A model generated the notes under the pieces. That model was not told the origin of the DNA. It was given only the letters and a program-made list of their open reading frames with translations, and did not search any database. DNA of 64,000 nt from Anas platyrhynchos (lineage: Eukaryota; Chordata; Aves; Anseriformes; Anatidae): contig NC_092613.1 of NCBI RefSeq assembly GCF_047663525.1, forward strand, positions 6,039,501 through 6,103,500, in the 5' to 3' direction. Below are positions 25,121-38,700 of the stretch, piece by piece; position 1 is the first letter of the stretch; each line of letters opens with the position of its first letter. A program made the translations under genes and the position numbers.

Positions 25121-26250
25121 GAAAAGCAGATCTTTTACTAACACCCAGGTAAGGTTTTTCAGTTTGCCATTCCCCGCGGTGGCGGCGAGGAATGACTGAG
25201 TTCTGCATCCATCCCACCGCAGCCACCACGCTCCAGAGTGCCCGGTGCTGTGACCTGCCTCTTGCTGGAGGTCACAGCTTTATTTGCATGATGTGCAGCA
25301 CGAGGGGACACGGCTGCCCGGCACACGCGAGGGGTCCCGAAGGTCAGTCCTCAACCAAGAGGGTGCTGGTGGTCCCCGTGCCCACAACGAAATGGCAAAA
25401 GTGGTATCGGGAGCTTGCTACGGATGGGCTCCTCTCCCTGGCACCGCAGGAGGAACCTCCAGCAAGGTCTCCAAAAGCTCCTTGAGGGACAAAGCAGCTT
25501 CTTAGCAGCTCCCTGTGAAATACAGCCGGGGGTTTTGCAGCCTTGCCTCGGGGTCTGGCAGGATGCTCGGTCCCCAGGGCTTTGTTTCCACGTCCTGCTG
25601 CTAAACCCACACCTGCAGTGCCATCAAAGCAGCGACGGCGGTGTCACCAGCTCCTGGATGAAAGAGGTGGGGCTGCTGGCAGCAAAGGAGCCCTCAGGAT
25701 TTGGTAAAATAAAGTTGGAATTATATGAGAAGAGGGTTTTTTGTCAGCTGCCTTTGGCATTTCCTATTTAAAATGAAAATGTAGTGAGAGAACAGGCTCT
25801 GAGTGTATTTTGGCAATTTTCGGTGAAATAAAACAAAACTGTCAGAAGGATCTGTATTTACACACGAAGGGAGAATTCACCTCCAGACCTTATTCTGCCG
25901 ATTCCCCAAAACATTCCTGGGGCCAGAGTGCGGTAGGGTTAGAAAAAACAAAGTGAAAAGAAGAGACAGATGTAAATAAATTATATCCGGAATCATAGTG
26001 ATAAAGTTTAAGAAAGCTTATGGATGGATAAAGCAATCTCTAACTAATGGAGATCAGGACGAAACTCTCCCGAGGGACTGGTTATCCCATAAATTAAGAG
26101 CCAGTAGTGTCACAGACCCAAGCCCCGGGGTCCTGAAGCATTTTGTAAGTGCCACAAGCACACGAGCACCTGGGGGTGGCCGTGCTGATCGCAGCACCGA
26201 CAGCCAGAGCCCAGGCTGGCAGTGGCCGTTCACGTGTTTCACAGCGATGT

Positions 26251-26287
26251 AAAAAAAAAAAAAAAAGGCAAAAAAAAAAAAAAAAAA
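26251..26287 (+). repeat. Two poly-A runs (16 and 18 bases)
   Basis: A16 and A18 are separated by GGC. No polyadenylated gene copy is recognisable upstream. Confidence 0.97.
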
Positions 26288-27394
26288 GGCCGTAGTAGTA
26301 AATGAGTAACAACACATGAATCTTTTCGGGAGGAAAGGGTGTGAGCTCTAACTGAAGCCTGCCTCGACTTTGATCTCGTATGAATAGGCTAGACCTGGCA
26401 AGAAGTTTCCTAGGATGCACACGAGCCTTCAGACATGCTAGGAGCAATCCCCGGCGTTTGTACAGGCCAGAAAAAGTTTCTGCCTTCCCTGCCTGCACAG
26501 ACATTAGCTGGAGTTCACAGCACATTTCTGTTCACACCGTGGCTTAACTATTTTTGGGAAAATAACTGCTGAGCAGAAGGCAGGCTAAGCCATGGGTCTG
26601 GACCTTCGGGTGGGTGTTAGGTGCACAAAGTACGCTCTGTGCAAAAAAACTTTTGGATTTCAGTCTCTGGCTTTATCAACGGGGAGCCCAGGCAGTTGTT
26701 TTGTTGTTTTTTTTTCCTCACTTATGGCCTAAGAAAAGGTGGCTGCTTTGCCAGCAGTCACAGGGTTATTTAGAGCACTCAGTTCTTAACGACATGTTAG
26801 CAGATTATTTGTTACCAAAATCCAGATAGTTCCTTTAGCATAACGGCTACACCTTTGCTCAGAGATCTCTGCGCTGTTAGACTAACACTGTTGTGTAGCT
26901 ACAGCCTACAGGGGTTCTTAATCTACCCTGTAAAGCAGCTTAAACTTCTTCCTCTCTTATCAAACTGCACGAGGATCCCTCTCTGCCTGACCCTAAAATA
27001 CAAGGGCTGCACGCCACGCTCGGGATAATCAGCCTGATACACTCGGAAAGATCTGCTTGCTAATACAGAGCCCACCAGGACCCTGCCGAGAATCACCTCA
27101 TTAATAACAAAGAAAAAAAATCATATCCATCCAAACAAGCTCATTTTCTAAACTTACCCGAGCAAGAGAACTATCTGCCTCTGCCAAGAAGCTCCAAAAG
27201 CCCCGGCCCCTCACAGCTGGCCAGCAGCAGGGCAAAACCCCATGCTTAGGAGGAGAAATTAAAACCCACAGCATCACCTGTGGCTCTGTTTTTTTCCCAT
27301 TTATAACGATTTTTTTTACATCTCACCCTTTATTGCAAGCCGTGCTTTCCCCTCCATGCTCTTGAATGTGAACATTTGAAAAAAAAAATAAATA

Positions 27395-27600
27395 AAAAAA
27401 TCTTGTTAAACTTTTAAGATACCAAGGAAACAATTATCCAATTACTCTGTTGGTTATTTATTATTGTTGCTCAGGCTGCGCTCGTTGCTTCACAGCTAGA
27501 GTTGAGCTTTGCACCTAAGGTTGATATTAATAAATAATAGCCATGAATTAACAATTCGCCTCTCGCCACCTTAATTTTATTTGTGTGATCTCAGGCCCAG
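27395..27600. promoter_or_regulatory. Candidate enhancer rich in homeobox words
   Basis: CAATTATCCAATTACTC, TTATTATTGTTGC (SOX-like), GATATTAATAAATAATAG, GAATTAACAATTCG and CTTAATTTTATT occur in one 200-bp block. Confidence 0.35.
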
Positions 27601-28477
27601 GGCTTTTACATGCCTCTGTGCTCACACCAGTGCCAGCCAGGGTTACCGGTGGAGGGGAAATCGCTGCACATGGAGCTTGTGGCCAAGCTTCCCGGGGATA
27701 TTTAAGTGTTTAACTCCCACTGAAACTGCAAATCGCTCCGAGGCTCCCAGCCTCAGAGACTTGCCCGAGCCTGCGGTGGATCCGGGAGCAGCACAGCGCT
27801 TCCCCTGGGTTCACACCCTAATTGTGAGATCCTCCCGTCGATATCGCAGGATCTCGGGACCGTTTAACAGCCCTGACAAACAAACTGGTGCCGAGAAGGA
27901 GCCGTCTCCTCTTCTCAAAGGGGCACGGATGCAAAGAGATGGATGAAGTGGCTCGGGGAAGATCGCGTTAGGGTTTGCTGGAAGCTCCAAAAATCGAGCA
28001 GCCGCCTCCTTGCCCCCATCGCCGTGCCCTGACCTCCGGGACCGTCTCTGCTCTCAGCAGATGAAGGCAGGCAGGGTGGAACAGATTGACCAGCCCAGCT
28101 TCCTGGAGGTATTTCCCACCGACTGTTGCCGGGACGTACAATGAAAAGCGATAAATATCCCGGTGGAAAATATACGGCTCCTCATCTCCCAGTTGTGTTG
28201 CCGCGAAGAGCTGGGGATAAATTTTCAAAAGGCCCTTTCCCTCTTAGGGGATAAATCCTTCAGGACAAATCCTCTGGTGGGAAGCAGAGAAGAGCCAGAA
28301 AAACCCTGTGACCCTGCCTGCAATCGTGGAGCCAACAAGTGGTCAAGCTGAGGTCAAGGGGCCAAAGTGGGGCCAAAAAGGATGCTTTCTGCCAGGCCCA
28401 TCTGCTGGCAAACAGACAGCAATCACCCCAAAGGTGCAGCGCGGATCAAGCTCCAGGACTCAAATGTTTCTTCCCCC

Positions 28478-28630
28478 AGACAGTAGCAATTATCATAATC
28501 AAGCAGTTGACTCCAATTACGCCTTCCTCTCATTACAGCCGAGGGGATGGACACAGCCACGGCAGCAAAGGGAAAGTTCGCAGCCGTGTCGCCTTTGCAT
28601 ATCTTAATCTAAAATGACAGGGTGTGACAC
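28478..28630. promoter_or_regulatory. Candidate enhancer with POU/homeobox words
   Basis: CAATTATCATAATCAAGCAG, CCAATTACGCC, TCATTACAGCC and an octamer-like TTTGCATATC lie together in complex sequence. Confidence 0.35.
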
Positions 28631-28975
28631 GGGGGGCCGGTGACCCTGCCAGCCTTCAGCTGTTCGTGTGGCAACAATTTCCAGCACCAAATTACTCCCA
28701 GGCAGGGCTTGATTGGAGGTTCAAGGCAGCAGGAGAGAGAAGCCATTTAGGGGACTGAAACATTCTTCACAGCCCTATTTAAATACAATTTACATTCCAG
28801 GCTCTGCTGTTTGTGCATTGTTAATTGCATCTTGTACCTTAGTTTATTTTATAGTTGAAAGGTTTTTTTCTTTGCTGTTGTTTTTCAAAGGCATGCTCTC
28901 CTTCCTTATTTATTTTTTTCCTAAGGGGCTGTTGTTCTCAGAATATAGTTATATTTCCTGGAAGGGAAAATAGAT

Positions 28976-29210
28976 TAGTAGATTTAAAGGCCAGAAGAGA
29001 CAAACAGATCATCTAGATGACCTCCTGGAGAAGACAGGCCAGGACATTTTACTTGGTAATTCCTGTGTCTCGGTTTGTCCAGACTTAACCCAATGCCCTG
29101 TGTTGGGTAAAATGCCCCTTCCAGAAAGGCAGCCTCGATCCCAAACCCATGAGGTTTTGGGGCGCCTCGCTGGCTCCCAGGGTGGCTGGTTCCAGCGCTG
29201 GGAGAAGTCA
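28976..29210 (-). mobile_element. Ancient amniote CR1-like remnant
   Basis: The plus strand reads TTTAAAGGCCAGAAGAGACA, GATCATCTAGATGACCTCCT, GAAGACAGGCCAGGACATTT, then a recognisable series down to TGGCTGGTTCCAGCGCTGG. This order matches an old CR1 family widespread in sauropsids, present here on the minus strand. Divergence is high, consistent with great age. Confidence 0.65.
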
Positions 29211-29494
29211 CGGGTGGGGACCCAAATAAACACCTTCTGGATCCTGCATGGACACTTGGATCCAGCCCATTTGCATGGTGTCATCTCACAGCTACAGCAG
29301 AAACCTGTAACCTGTTGTATTCAGAGCTTGAAGGAGGAAAGTGCTAACTCAGGAGAGGACACCAGCAAAACCCATCACAGCAGGTGTTGTTTAATAAAGA
29401 CATTGCCCCTAAAAGACGAGCACTTGGCCTGTGCCCAGGTTAGAGGCTTTCAGCTTCCATCGTTTTTACCTGAGTTTGTTTCAGACCTAAGGTG

Positions 29495-29540
29495 ATTTGG
29501 TCACTCTTGGTCTTTGTTTCCCATCTGTAAGGATGCTGGT
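29495..29540 (-). mobile_element. Possible MIR-like fossil, very short
   Basis: GGTCACTCTTGGTCTTTGTT followed by TCCCATCTGTAAGGATG resembles the reverse complement of a MIR core. Only about 45 bp match, so confidence is modest. Confidence 0.35.
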
Positions 29541-30898
29541 GCCTCGCGTTGCTCCAGCCCTCTCAGAAATTTACTGCCCTTTGTGCGCTCGGTCAGCCTA
29601 GGGAGCCAGCGGAGGACGAGATGCATTGATTACAGCATGGTAACTGGATAATGCACGGACCGTTTTCATCACCTTTCCTCTCCACTGACCAAAGAGTTGT
29701 TGGTAGGAGACTGAACGTGGGAACAGACAATGATTTAGTTGATTTAGAGGGAAAAAAAAATGCAGAAGACAGAGTGGCTCTGGTTTGAGCACCTTTTTTT
29801 TTTTTTTTCATTCAATTGAAATGGGGCATACAAACCAAAATAAAAGCTCTCACCCAGCTCTTTGCGTTACTAAAATATGGTGCAGAGATCAGATTTTTCC
29901 TGTCGCCCTAAAGCCTGTGGACACTGGCAATGAGCTCCTTCTGGCTGGTGCCAAAGAGCAGGCCAAACCCAGACAACACAGCTGACTTTCCTACTTACAA
30001 TCCCATATTCTCGTACTGATTTTGCATTACTGCATGTGACCACACATTGTGGAGGCTGAGAGAGAAGCCTTGTTTTCTAGCATTACTTTAACGCACACTG
30101 TGCCAGTTGCCTTGCACAAGGTTAGTTTAATGGCAGCGTGGACAGAAAATCCTACGCAGCTGAGTTATAGGGGTGCAGAAGTTTAACTCTTCTCAGATGG
30201 ACTCTACGAGCTGCCCACAGGCTGACTTCTGACCTGGTGCAAAGCTGAAGTAAAAGGTTTTCACCAGTCCCTTCTCCTTCGCTTTGCAGAAAGGGTGGCT
30301 GCAGAAGTGGAAAACGGGTTTTGAATTTCCAAACTTGGGTGGAATTTCAAATCCCAGCTCTGGCTGTAAAAACAAGCCAAACAAAACACCTGTTGGGGGA
30401 GCACAGGGTTAAAACTTTGCAGATTTTTTTTCCCCTCATTTTTCCAGCCTGTTCTGCTATTGGGTTTGAAAAGCCGATGTCTTTTGTGAGGGTACTGGAT
30501 TATTTGTGACTGGGGGCTTTCCACCAGGTTAAAGGCCAATTTGGATGCCCAGTAGCTGGAGCCAGGACCCGTTTCTGGGTCTCAGGACTGTTTGCTTCAG
30601 TGAAGCCCTAGGAGCTTCGACTGAGTTGAACAAACCTGAAAGCTAAGATCTATCATCCAGGTGACAGCCAGAAGAAAAGCAAAACCACCCAGTGAAACCC
30701 GTGGGGAAGGCACGATTCTGCCCGGAGTGGCACCGAGCTGCACCGTCAGTTTGTAGCTTTTTTTGGCATTCTTTTCTTTGAGCCCCATCTGCTGGAGTCC
30801 CGTGATTTCATGAGACATTTATCGTTCATTCAGTTCTTCGCATGAAAAAAAAAGAACATTTTTAGCCCTTGCGGCCAAAGACAGAAGCCTTAAGACCA

Positions 30899-30899
30899 A

Positions 30900-30942
<43 letters not shown>
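30899..30942 (+). repeat. (AAAT)n microsatellite
   Basis: Eleven uninterrupted AAAT units, followed by AAGAACAAAAG. Confidence 0.97.
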
Positions 30943-33669
30943 GAACAAAAGAAAAATGTTTAAATCTGAAGAATTTTGGGACAGTCCCGTGATCTCACAA
31001 TTTCTGATTGCTCGTGGCTGGGAATATCTGGTGCTGCCACCGGTACAAACAGCCTCCCGGGCCTGGTTCTCATTTCCACCAAGGTCCCATCACACCAGTC
31101 TGGCAGCACTGGAAGCTGGTGTGATATATAAAGAGGTGTCGGTGTAAATGACAACTAAGCCCACTTGACCCCAGCGAGCCTACTCCTAATTTACTCCAGC
31201 TCTGGGGAGGTCCGAGGCAGACACCAGCTCAGGAAAACTTGACGGAGAGACAGACAAATGTACGCCGCAACCTGCTGCTGCTCCAGAGGCCTCCGAGCCA
31301 ATTATTTGGGTGATCTCACTCCTCCCTTCCTTCTCCTTTCTCTCCCCCCTCTTCCCCATCACGTGCTCGCTTCCAGCAAGCGCACGTCCTCCTGCAACAA
31401 AAAGCAGTGCCGCGGAGGAATGTGGAGGGTTTGAAAGCCCCCCGAGAGCAGGTAGATCCATCTGAGCGAGAGCGGAGTGCCTGCCTCCTCCGAGTCAGGA
31501 GGGGAAGGCGGGAGGAGATCGGTTTACATAAGTACTTTGCCATATGAAGAAATAATTTAGTAGTATTAATAGAGGTTAAAGTTTCCCAGGAATCCAAAAC
31601 AGGCCCCGCAGACACAGGTGGGTTCTTTCACTCGCAGGGATGGGGAACGTAACCTGATTCCCTCCGGCCGAGGGGAGACGGGAGGGTGGTGGGGGCCGTG
31701 GGTCCTGCTGGTGCTGGGCTGTGGGGCAGGGGCTCTGCTGCGGGCTGCAGTAACCACACCAGCTCCAGCGTGCCCAGACAGGGCAGGATTGGCACGGGCA
31801 GGGGTGCTGAGTGGTAGGGAGACTGGATCTGAGCTCTGGATCGAGGTTATGATGAGGAAGGGGTTCATGGGGACGATGCTGGCTACATGCACGTGGCCCC
31901 TGCACGCTCCCCACGTGGTGCTGCGGGCACGTGCAAGCAGGCACACGTTGGAGTGTGCACCAAACGTGCTCAGCAAGGTGCCTGGAGTGTGATGCACAGC
32001 GCTGGAAACATCCACACGTGCAGGGCTTGGGTTGCACAGACCAACCTGGAATCACCTCCTGCTTCTGTAGGACCCCCCGGCTGGTGCCCAGCCATGATGC
32101 ACTGCCAGCACCTCCTGCAGAGCAGGACTTGATTGCCATGAAATGGATAAAATGGGACAGAATAAATGGATAAAATGGCAATAGGCTCTTAGCTAATGTT
32201 GCTGATTACACATTGCATCAAACACAGAGCTTTTTACAACCCACGGAGCTTTAGGCCACCCCCAAAATAATAATCTCTCAAAGTGATCACGGTGTTCTCA
32301 CCCTGTAAAACACACGGGACCGAGCTCCAGCCCACCCCACGTGGGGCTGGGCTGCCTTGCACCAACTCGGGATTTGGCCCACGGCCTCCCGATCACAGAC
32401 CCCAGCACACGTGGCTGCTGTTCTGCTCCGGAAGGGCCTAACAAAGAAACAAGAATATTTGTTAATATATCTTTTTTCCACTGAAAAGCACTTAAACCTC
32501 CTAAGACACTTTTTCCAGACATCTAAATCTTTTAAAAATATTCTCTAGACTCCATAAAACTTATATTTTCCCTGGGTTCTCCCGTGAGTTATTAAAAACC
32601 TGAAGTCTCTACCTTAAGAGCTTAGAGTTTGGTCATGATCAGAAATCCAACTATGCAGCATGGCACCTTCTTGTGCATGCAGAGGCACAACCCACTGCCT
32701 TCGTGGGGAATAGCCGAATGTACTGCGGAACCAGCACAGTCGGAGGAGAACAGCCCAGACTACAAAGAGACGAGCGATTTTTTTGGGGTATCCAGGCTAA
32801 GACAGATGGAGGGATGTGTGTTGGAGATGACAGAGGCTCGGCGCGCTCTGAAAACACAGGGTGCTTTGATGGATCCTCCTGGATTGGCACCGCACCGTTT
32901 GTAGCTGTTGGAAAACAGAGTCGCATTCGCACTGTTTACTCTTTTCTCAAGCACCACCTGAAAATGTCTGAATTTTTAACAGCAACATCGCTGGTTTCTT
33001 CCAAAGAGGCCCTTAAAAATCAGTTTTTTTTCAAGAAGCTCATGAAGCTGCATCCAGCCACCCTTTTATCCGCACCAGCCCGGCACTGAGCGCTGCTGGT
33101 AGCGGTACACCCGAAAGGCACCAGGCACGGGGGGGCTCTGGGGGGTCGGAGCAGGGTGTTTCTTTCCATAGCTGCTTTCCTAGACCAGATCCGTGCTCCA
33201 ACGCTGCTGGAATCAAAGGGATCATAATACCCTCCCTGGTTCACTTAAACATCAGTTTGTCTGGGGCGTGAACTCTGCCAACAGCAGCTCCTGCAAAGTG
33301 CTTAGCTCTTTTTCCCCCCCCCCCCTCTTTCTTTCCTTTTTTAAAAAAGCTTTCTCTTCTCCTCCCTGCTCTTACCTTGCTCCCTGCCTGCCTCCCCGTA
33401 GCCTCCCAGAAGCGCTGGCGTGTTTTTAACCCAGGCATGAAACAATCCCACAGCCGCAGATTGTGATGTTTCAGATAACATACGGAGAATGTAAATCCTG
33501 TCAGCAAGTGCAACAGCCATAAAAGGCTAAAATGGATTCCTGCGGATTAGAAATAAAACACAGAAAGGGCCCTGTTCTCTCACTTTCCTCATCTCACAAC
33601 CTCCTCCGCCTCCCCTCGCCCTCCCTCTCCTCACTCCCCTTAAAAAATCGCCTGGAAATGCAAGGGGCG

Positions 33670-33703
33670 TTTTTTTTTTTTTTTTTCTTTTTTTTTTTTT
33701 TTC
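33670..33703 (+). repeat. Poly-T run with one C
   Basis: About 33 bases of T interrupted by one C. A poly-A run (A18-A19) follows 135 bp downstream at about 33,838, so the two could pair as an imperfect inverted repeat. Confidence 0.95.
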
Positions 33704-33879
33704 ATCAACTTAAAAGAAAAATAAAATACATTCCAGGAAAAGGACTGCTGCTAAGAAAACTAAAACCAGAAAATGCTTAAAGATGTTTTAATGACTTAAA
33801 CACAGGGCCGGGATTGTGTCTAAAAGTTTCCACATTTAAAAAAAAAAAAAAAAAAAGGCAAATTCAATATTAAATGTCC

Positions 33880-34280
33880 CCCCTCCTCACTACCACTGCT
33901 GCTGTATTTCTTTCTCGAACCATCTGATTTAAGCAGTGTGTTATTAACACGGCCAGCGCGAACAGACACCGGCCCACGTTTAGGCAAAGTTTATGCTCCT
34001 GTTCCGAACTAAAAAGGCCCAACTGAAAACGCTCCTAAAATAATGAGCGGGGGTCCTGGAGGCTGTTAACAAGCAGCTGACAAGCCCCTGCTCTCGGAAT
34101 TAGACCCTCATTTAGGGGGAGATTAGCCGAAATCTTCCTTCTAATTACTGAACAAGTCCGGCCGCCTCTGCAGCCCGAATTTGCTGGAGGAAGGAGCCTC
34201 CTCCTACAGGGTCGGTCCTCAGCCCCCCACCCCGAAGCCAGCCCATGGAATTTGTCACCATTTGTCATAATTTGGCAGCT
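33880..34280. promoter_or_regulatory. Candidate conserved non-coding element
   Basis: A 400-bp complex block holds the near-palindrome GTGTTATTAACAC (33,938-33,950, HNF1-like half-sites), GGGAGATTAGCCGAAATC and TTCTAATTACTG. There are no repeats and no coding pattern. Confidence 0.35.
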
Positions 34281-35702
34281 TGTGTTGCGGAGGGGACTGG
34301 CTGCCGACGGGGCATGAAGGGCTAAAATCTGACCCCTTGAGAGATGCAGGGAAAGGCTCCGCCAAGCTGCTGGGCAGGAGCAGGAGAGACAAAAAAAAAT
34401 CCCGGTAGAGGCGTCAGCCTAGATGTTAGCACATGGACGGCTGTCTGCAAGGCACAGATCCGGGAACACTGTGTTTAAGTGAGCAAAATGTTCTGGCCTG
34501 GATGCGAAACCCCAGGTGAGAGTTGCTGCTTTGGGGCAGTGTGAAGGGTAGGTAAATAAATGGGGACAGGATGAGCTTCGCCTGCTGAATGCCATCTGTC
34601 CTGTTGGCAGGTGTGACGGTGCTCATGCACACACAGACACTCCCCAAAACCAGTCCCTGTCGATAGTGGGGTAAGAAATATTTCAGTAGCGCAAAGAAAA
34701 AAATATTGCCTGGGTGGGAATGCTAGAAGGGACCCGTGTCCTGCTCCTACATCCCATCTCTTCTCCCTCCCAGCGTCACTTTGTCACTATCAACCTCCAC
34801 CTGCAGGTGAAGCCAGAGCTGCCCAGAAGTGGCAGAGCTGAGGACAAATCCTGGACGAGGGCTGGGACATGACGACAGTGGATGGAGAACAGTCCAAAGG
34901 TGTGTGTGTCCCCTGGGTGGAGGGGAAAGCGACGGGACCAAGGGCAATTCTCACTGATCATCTCAGTTCTCCAACCATTCCCATGGGTTCTCACCTTCTG
35001 TTTCCTTCCAGCATAACACCATCTACCTAAATCTTTTGGTGACAAACCAATGGATTGAAATCAAAAACCTGGGTATTGGGGTAGTTTCAGAGCAAGTTCA
35101 TCTGGTGGTGCGATGGAGCCTTTGGTGGGGCCACGGAAAATGAAAAAACTGAGCTGAAAACCTGGCCGTGCTTCCCATGTGCAGCCCGGCCACCAAACCC
35201 GCTGCAAGAGGAGCTGTCGTGGAAAGCAAACAAAAAAGCTTTAGTTTCCTTTTCCTGATGTCAGACCCGCTGGACCAAGGCTTTTCTCAAGGAAAGTCCT
35301 CTCCTGTGGGGACCTGCTGGGAAAATAAGCCTGGGTGGGACCAGGAGATGCAGCAAAGCTCAGCTGAAGGCAACCCTCCCTCCTCTCCCTCCTCTTCCTC
35401 CTCTTCCCCCCCTGCAGGAGGGACCTGCTGAGCCCAAACCAGCTCCGCAGCAGCCACTCCAGCAACCTCTCTCCACCTTTACCCAAAAGCTCATTCCTCT
35501 TTTCAATCCAGCATTGGGGAAGGTTTTGTTTTTTTTTTTTTCTTTTTTATTGAGAACGTGCAAGCGTGTTTGAAACCCAGATTTCCATCCAAAAGAGTAG
35601 GAGGCCGAAGTCAGACTTCCCAGACCACAAAGACGCACAGCTCAATCTCTTTCCAGCCAGAGTTTCCATTGTATTCTTCCCAGATGAACTTTAAAAATAT
35701 AC

Positions 35703-35728
35703 GTGTGTGAATGTGTGTGTGTGCGCGC
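35703..35728 (+). repeat. (GT)n microsatellite passing into (GC)n
   Basis: GTGTGTGAATGTGTGTGTGT followed by GCGCGC, an alternating purine-pyrimidine tract able to form Z-DNA in principle. Confidence 0.85.
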
Positions 35729-38700
35729 AAATGCATGTATTTTTTCTTCTTTAAAAAAAAGAAAAAATAGAAAAAGGCGAGCAAGCGAGCGAGGCTTTTA
35801 GGAGGTTAATAAACCGACCTGTTGCCAAGTTGGATATGTGCATGGAAGGGGGGAGTTGAGGGTTTTAATCCCAGCTTTTGATAAATAGAAGACATTCTAG
35901 TCATAATAAAACGTGTTTTACACTTGAGGGGGGGAACAAGGGGGAGAAAAAAGGAAAGTTTTGGCCAGGCACTGCAAGCTCCTGAGCCCAAACAATGAGG
36001 TTAAGAAACATAACTGTAACGCATTAGTAAATTGACAATGAAATTGCAGTTACTTCACTGGCTCTTTATTAAATAAACACAGCCTGAAATGGACCTGTCT
36101 GCCCCGGAGGTATTTGTATAGGGTTCGTATTACTAACTCAACACTGCTGCTAACGCACTCTCAGGCACTGCACACCCTGGAGTGCAAACACATTCCAGAG
36201 CAGACCCTGCAAGGTGGGGCCGACCTTGCTTTTCCCCTTGTCACTTTTTCCCTTTCGTTTAGACCCAGGGTTTTATAGCCACTGGCTGCTACCAGGACAT
36301 TTTATCCCCAGTCGCAGCCCCTTTCAGGACCAATTGAGCGAACCACGTGCGTGAACACACGTGCTAAGAGCACGCTCGTGGGCTGGGGCTCTCCCACACC
36401 CTGTGCCCCCCTTCCTGCCCCGCTCTCACCCCTGGGAAATGGTCCTGCACCCCCAGGGCTCCTTCACACCCTGCTCGCAGCTCACGGTCACTGCTTGCCC
36501 CCAGCTCCTTCAGTTCTGCTCCTGCTCCCCAGTTGGCCCTTCCCACCTATCCACCACCCCAGCTAAAAATCACGCACCCAGTGACAGCGTGCAGAGCTCA
36601 AACCACATCAGTTACCCTTTACCATTTATCCCCAACCAGCAGCATCACCATGGCCCACTCTCCCTCTCTGTTGTGGCACCAACACAGCGGGCTTTCAGCA
36701 TTTCTTCATTCCTGTCCTCACGTGCATCCATCTCACCCACAGCCCTGACGCCTGCCCCATGGCCTAACCCGCAGCCACGCAACATTAGGGTCCAAGCGGC
36801 TGCTGTAACCCACAGGACACTACTGCATTTGGAGAAGCAGCTGCAGTTCACAGGCGAAGTGGAAAGCCCTGTTCCAAAGCCTTCACCACTGACAGGCACG
36901 AGCCCAGCCAAATCCCAATCCCCCTCACAAGCCGGCGAACTCAGGTAATCCATCCCCGTGCGCAAGCACACGTTGGAGACAAGGGGAACTTCTGCGTGTT
37001 CAGCACCTTGCAGGGCCTTGAACAGCTGCCAATGTCCTCTGGAGATGCGCCAAGCCAGTTCAGGAGATGTGAATGATAGAGATTCTCAGCAGCCCATGGG
37101 GTCTGTAGCAGCCTGTGCTACTGTTGGCTTGCGTGGCCACGACACGCTTCTCCCTTGTTCTGAGACGTGCCTCCTGTGGAGCCGGGTTTTCTCAGCGAGG
37201 ATTTCTGTTCCTGTCTGCAACTGAAGCGAAAGCGCTCTGCTCTTCTTTCATATGCGACCAGAACTAAAAGAAGCCTTGGGTTAAGTGTTTTCTTGCTCCC
37301 ACTGTCATCAAAGGCCTTAAGGGGAAAGATTAGACTCTCACCGAGGTGAAATAGAGAGACAGGGCCTAACAAAGGACGCAGAGCAGACTTTACCCGTCAC
37401 TAATTCCATCCAACCAGTCTTCACCTAGGCTTGAAATTTCCCCAGCCACTCAAGGCTTGCATTTGCAAACCTTTATGCAGAAGCAAAGCCTGATGTGATG
37501 AAAAAGTGCATCGAAACTCAACTTTTCTGGACCAATTATAAACACCTTCTGCACGAACCTGAGCCGTGGAATAAGAAGAAGGCCAAGCAGCACATGCTGA
37601 GCAGCCCTGGATGTTCCTGCAGAGAGTACTGTCAAACAGATGGAGACAAAGCAGGAAGCAGAGATGCAGCCCCTGGTGGGAATTTGAGTAATATGGAGGA
37701 GATGGACATTTTGGGGATATGTCTTACTGGCACAGAAGACAGCAGATGAAAGGCCACCGTAAAAGCATGGTATAGTAACAGGTGAGGTGGCTTTCCTAAA
37801 CCTAAGTGCTAAAGACAAGGGTAAGGAGGCTTTGCACTTACAGATGGGCATTGGGAACATTGGATAGTGATGGTTTAGGCTCCTCCTCTTCTTCCCTTCC
37901 CCTCATGTGCCAAACTGCATTAAAATCCATCAGGACCAAGCTCACACTGAGTATTTTCTTAGTCATCCTGTTTTTCCATATGAGCAAATGGCGTTGCTGG
38001 CACATCCAGCCCTTGGAAGAGCTTACCAGGGTGGGGAGAGGCAGCGAATTCCCCAGTTGTTTGTGATCCCTGCAGCACGACGGGATGCCTCTCCCGCAGA
38101 GACAACGTCCCAGCTCCACCAGGGACTGCTCGGAGCGGAGGTGGAAATCCCTGGCCAGCGGCGTGCAGGAGGTCAGCCCAGAGCTCCGAGGGATTCCGTC
38201 TGGCCCCGCAGCTGAATGTGAAATCACGGAGACGTCTCCTGCTTTGCCAAAAGCAGTTTTAATCTTGCAAGGGAGTGAAAGGGAGAGCTTTCCACTGAGT
38301 TCTTTCATTCATGTAGACTAGTGGGTTTTTAGCCCTTTATTTTTTTTTCTTTTTCCAACCTGTTGAAGCCTCCAAGTTTCCCTCTGGAAATCCCATCCTG
38401 AGATGGTTTTCTCTTTGAGTTACCTTTTGCCGACTCCTCGGGTGAAGGCCTCCAGGGGCAGGATTGAAAAGCTCTGCAAATTTAAGTGTGGATGCAAATA
38501 GGAAGACGATGCCTTGCTCAGACATTTGGGCTGCATTTGATAGGATTCTCCTGGACCTCAGTCAGCCTGGGCTGTTGTTGGAGGGGAATCTCTCGGGGAA
38601 GATGGCTCTGCCCTATGGTGCTATTTGTTCACAGAGATACTATTGAAATAAAAACTAAGATAAAGCAGTGTTGTGTGTATATCCAAAGACTGCCTAAGCA

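Larger units (their letters stand above)
17701..28975. other. Non-coding stretch, no gene seen
   Basis: GC-rich and AT-rich blocks alternate. It holds two MIR-like fossils, pyrimidine and poly-T tracts, a poly-A pair and the candidate regulatory islands listed separately. No coding exon or young transposon is recognisable. Confidence 0.6.

Noticed and set aside
36361-36948. 195-codon Pro/Ser-rich plus-strand frame
   Set aside because: Low-complexity composition, no domain and no splice or promoter context.
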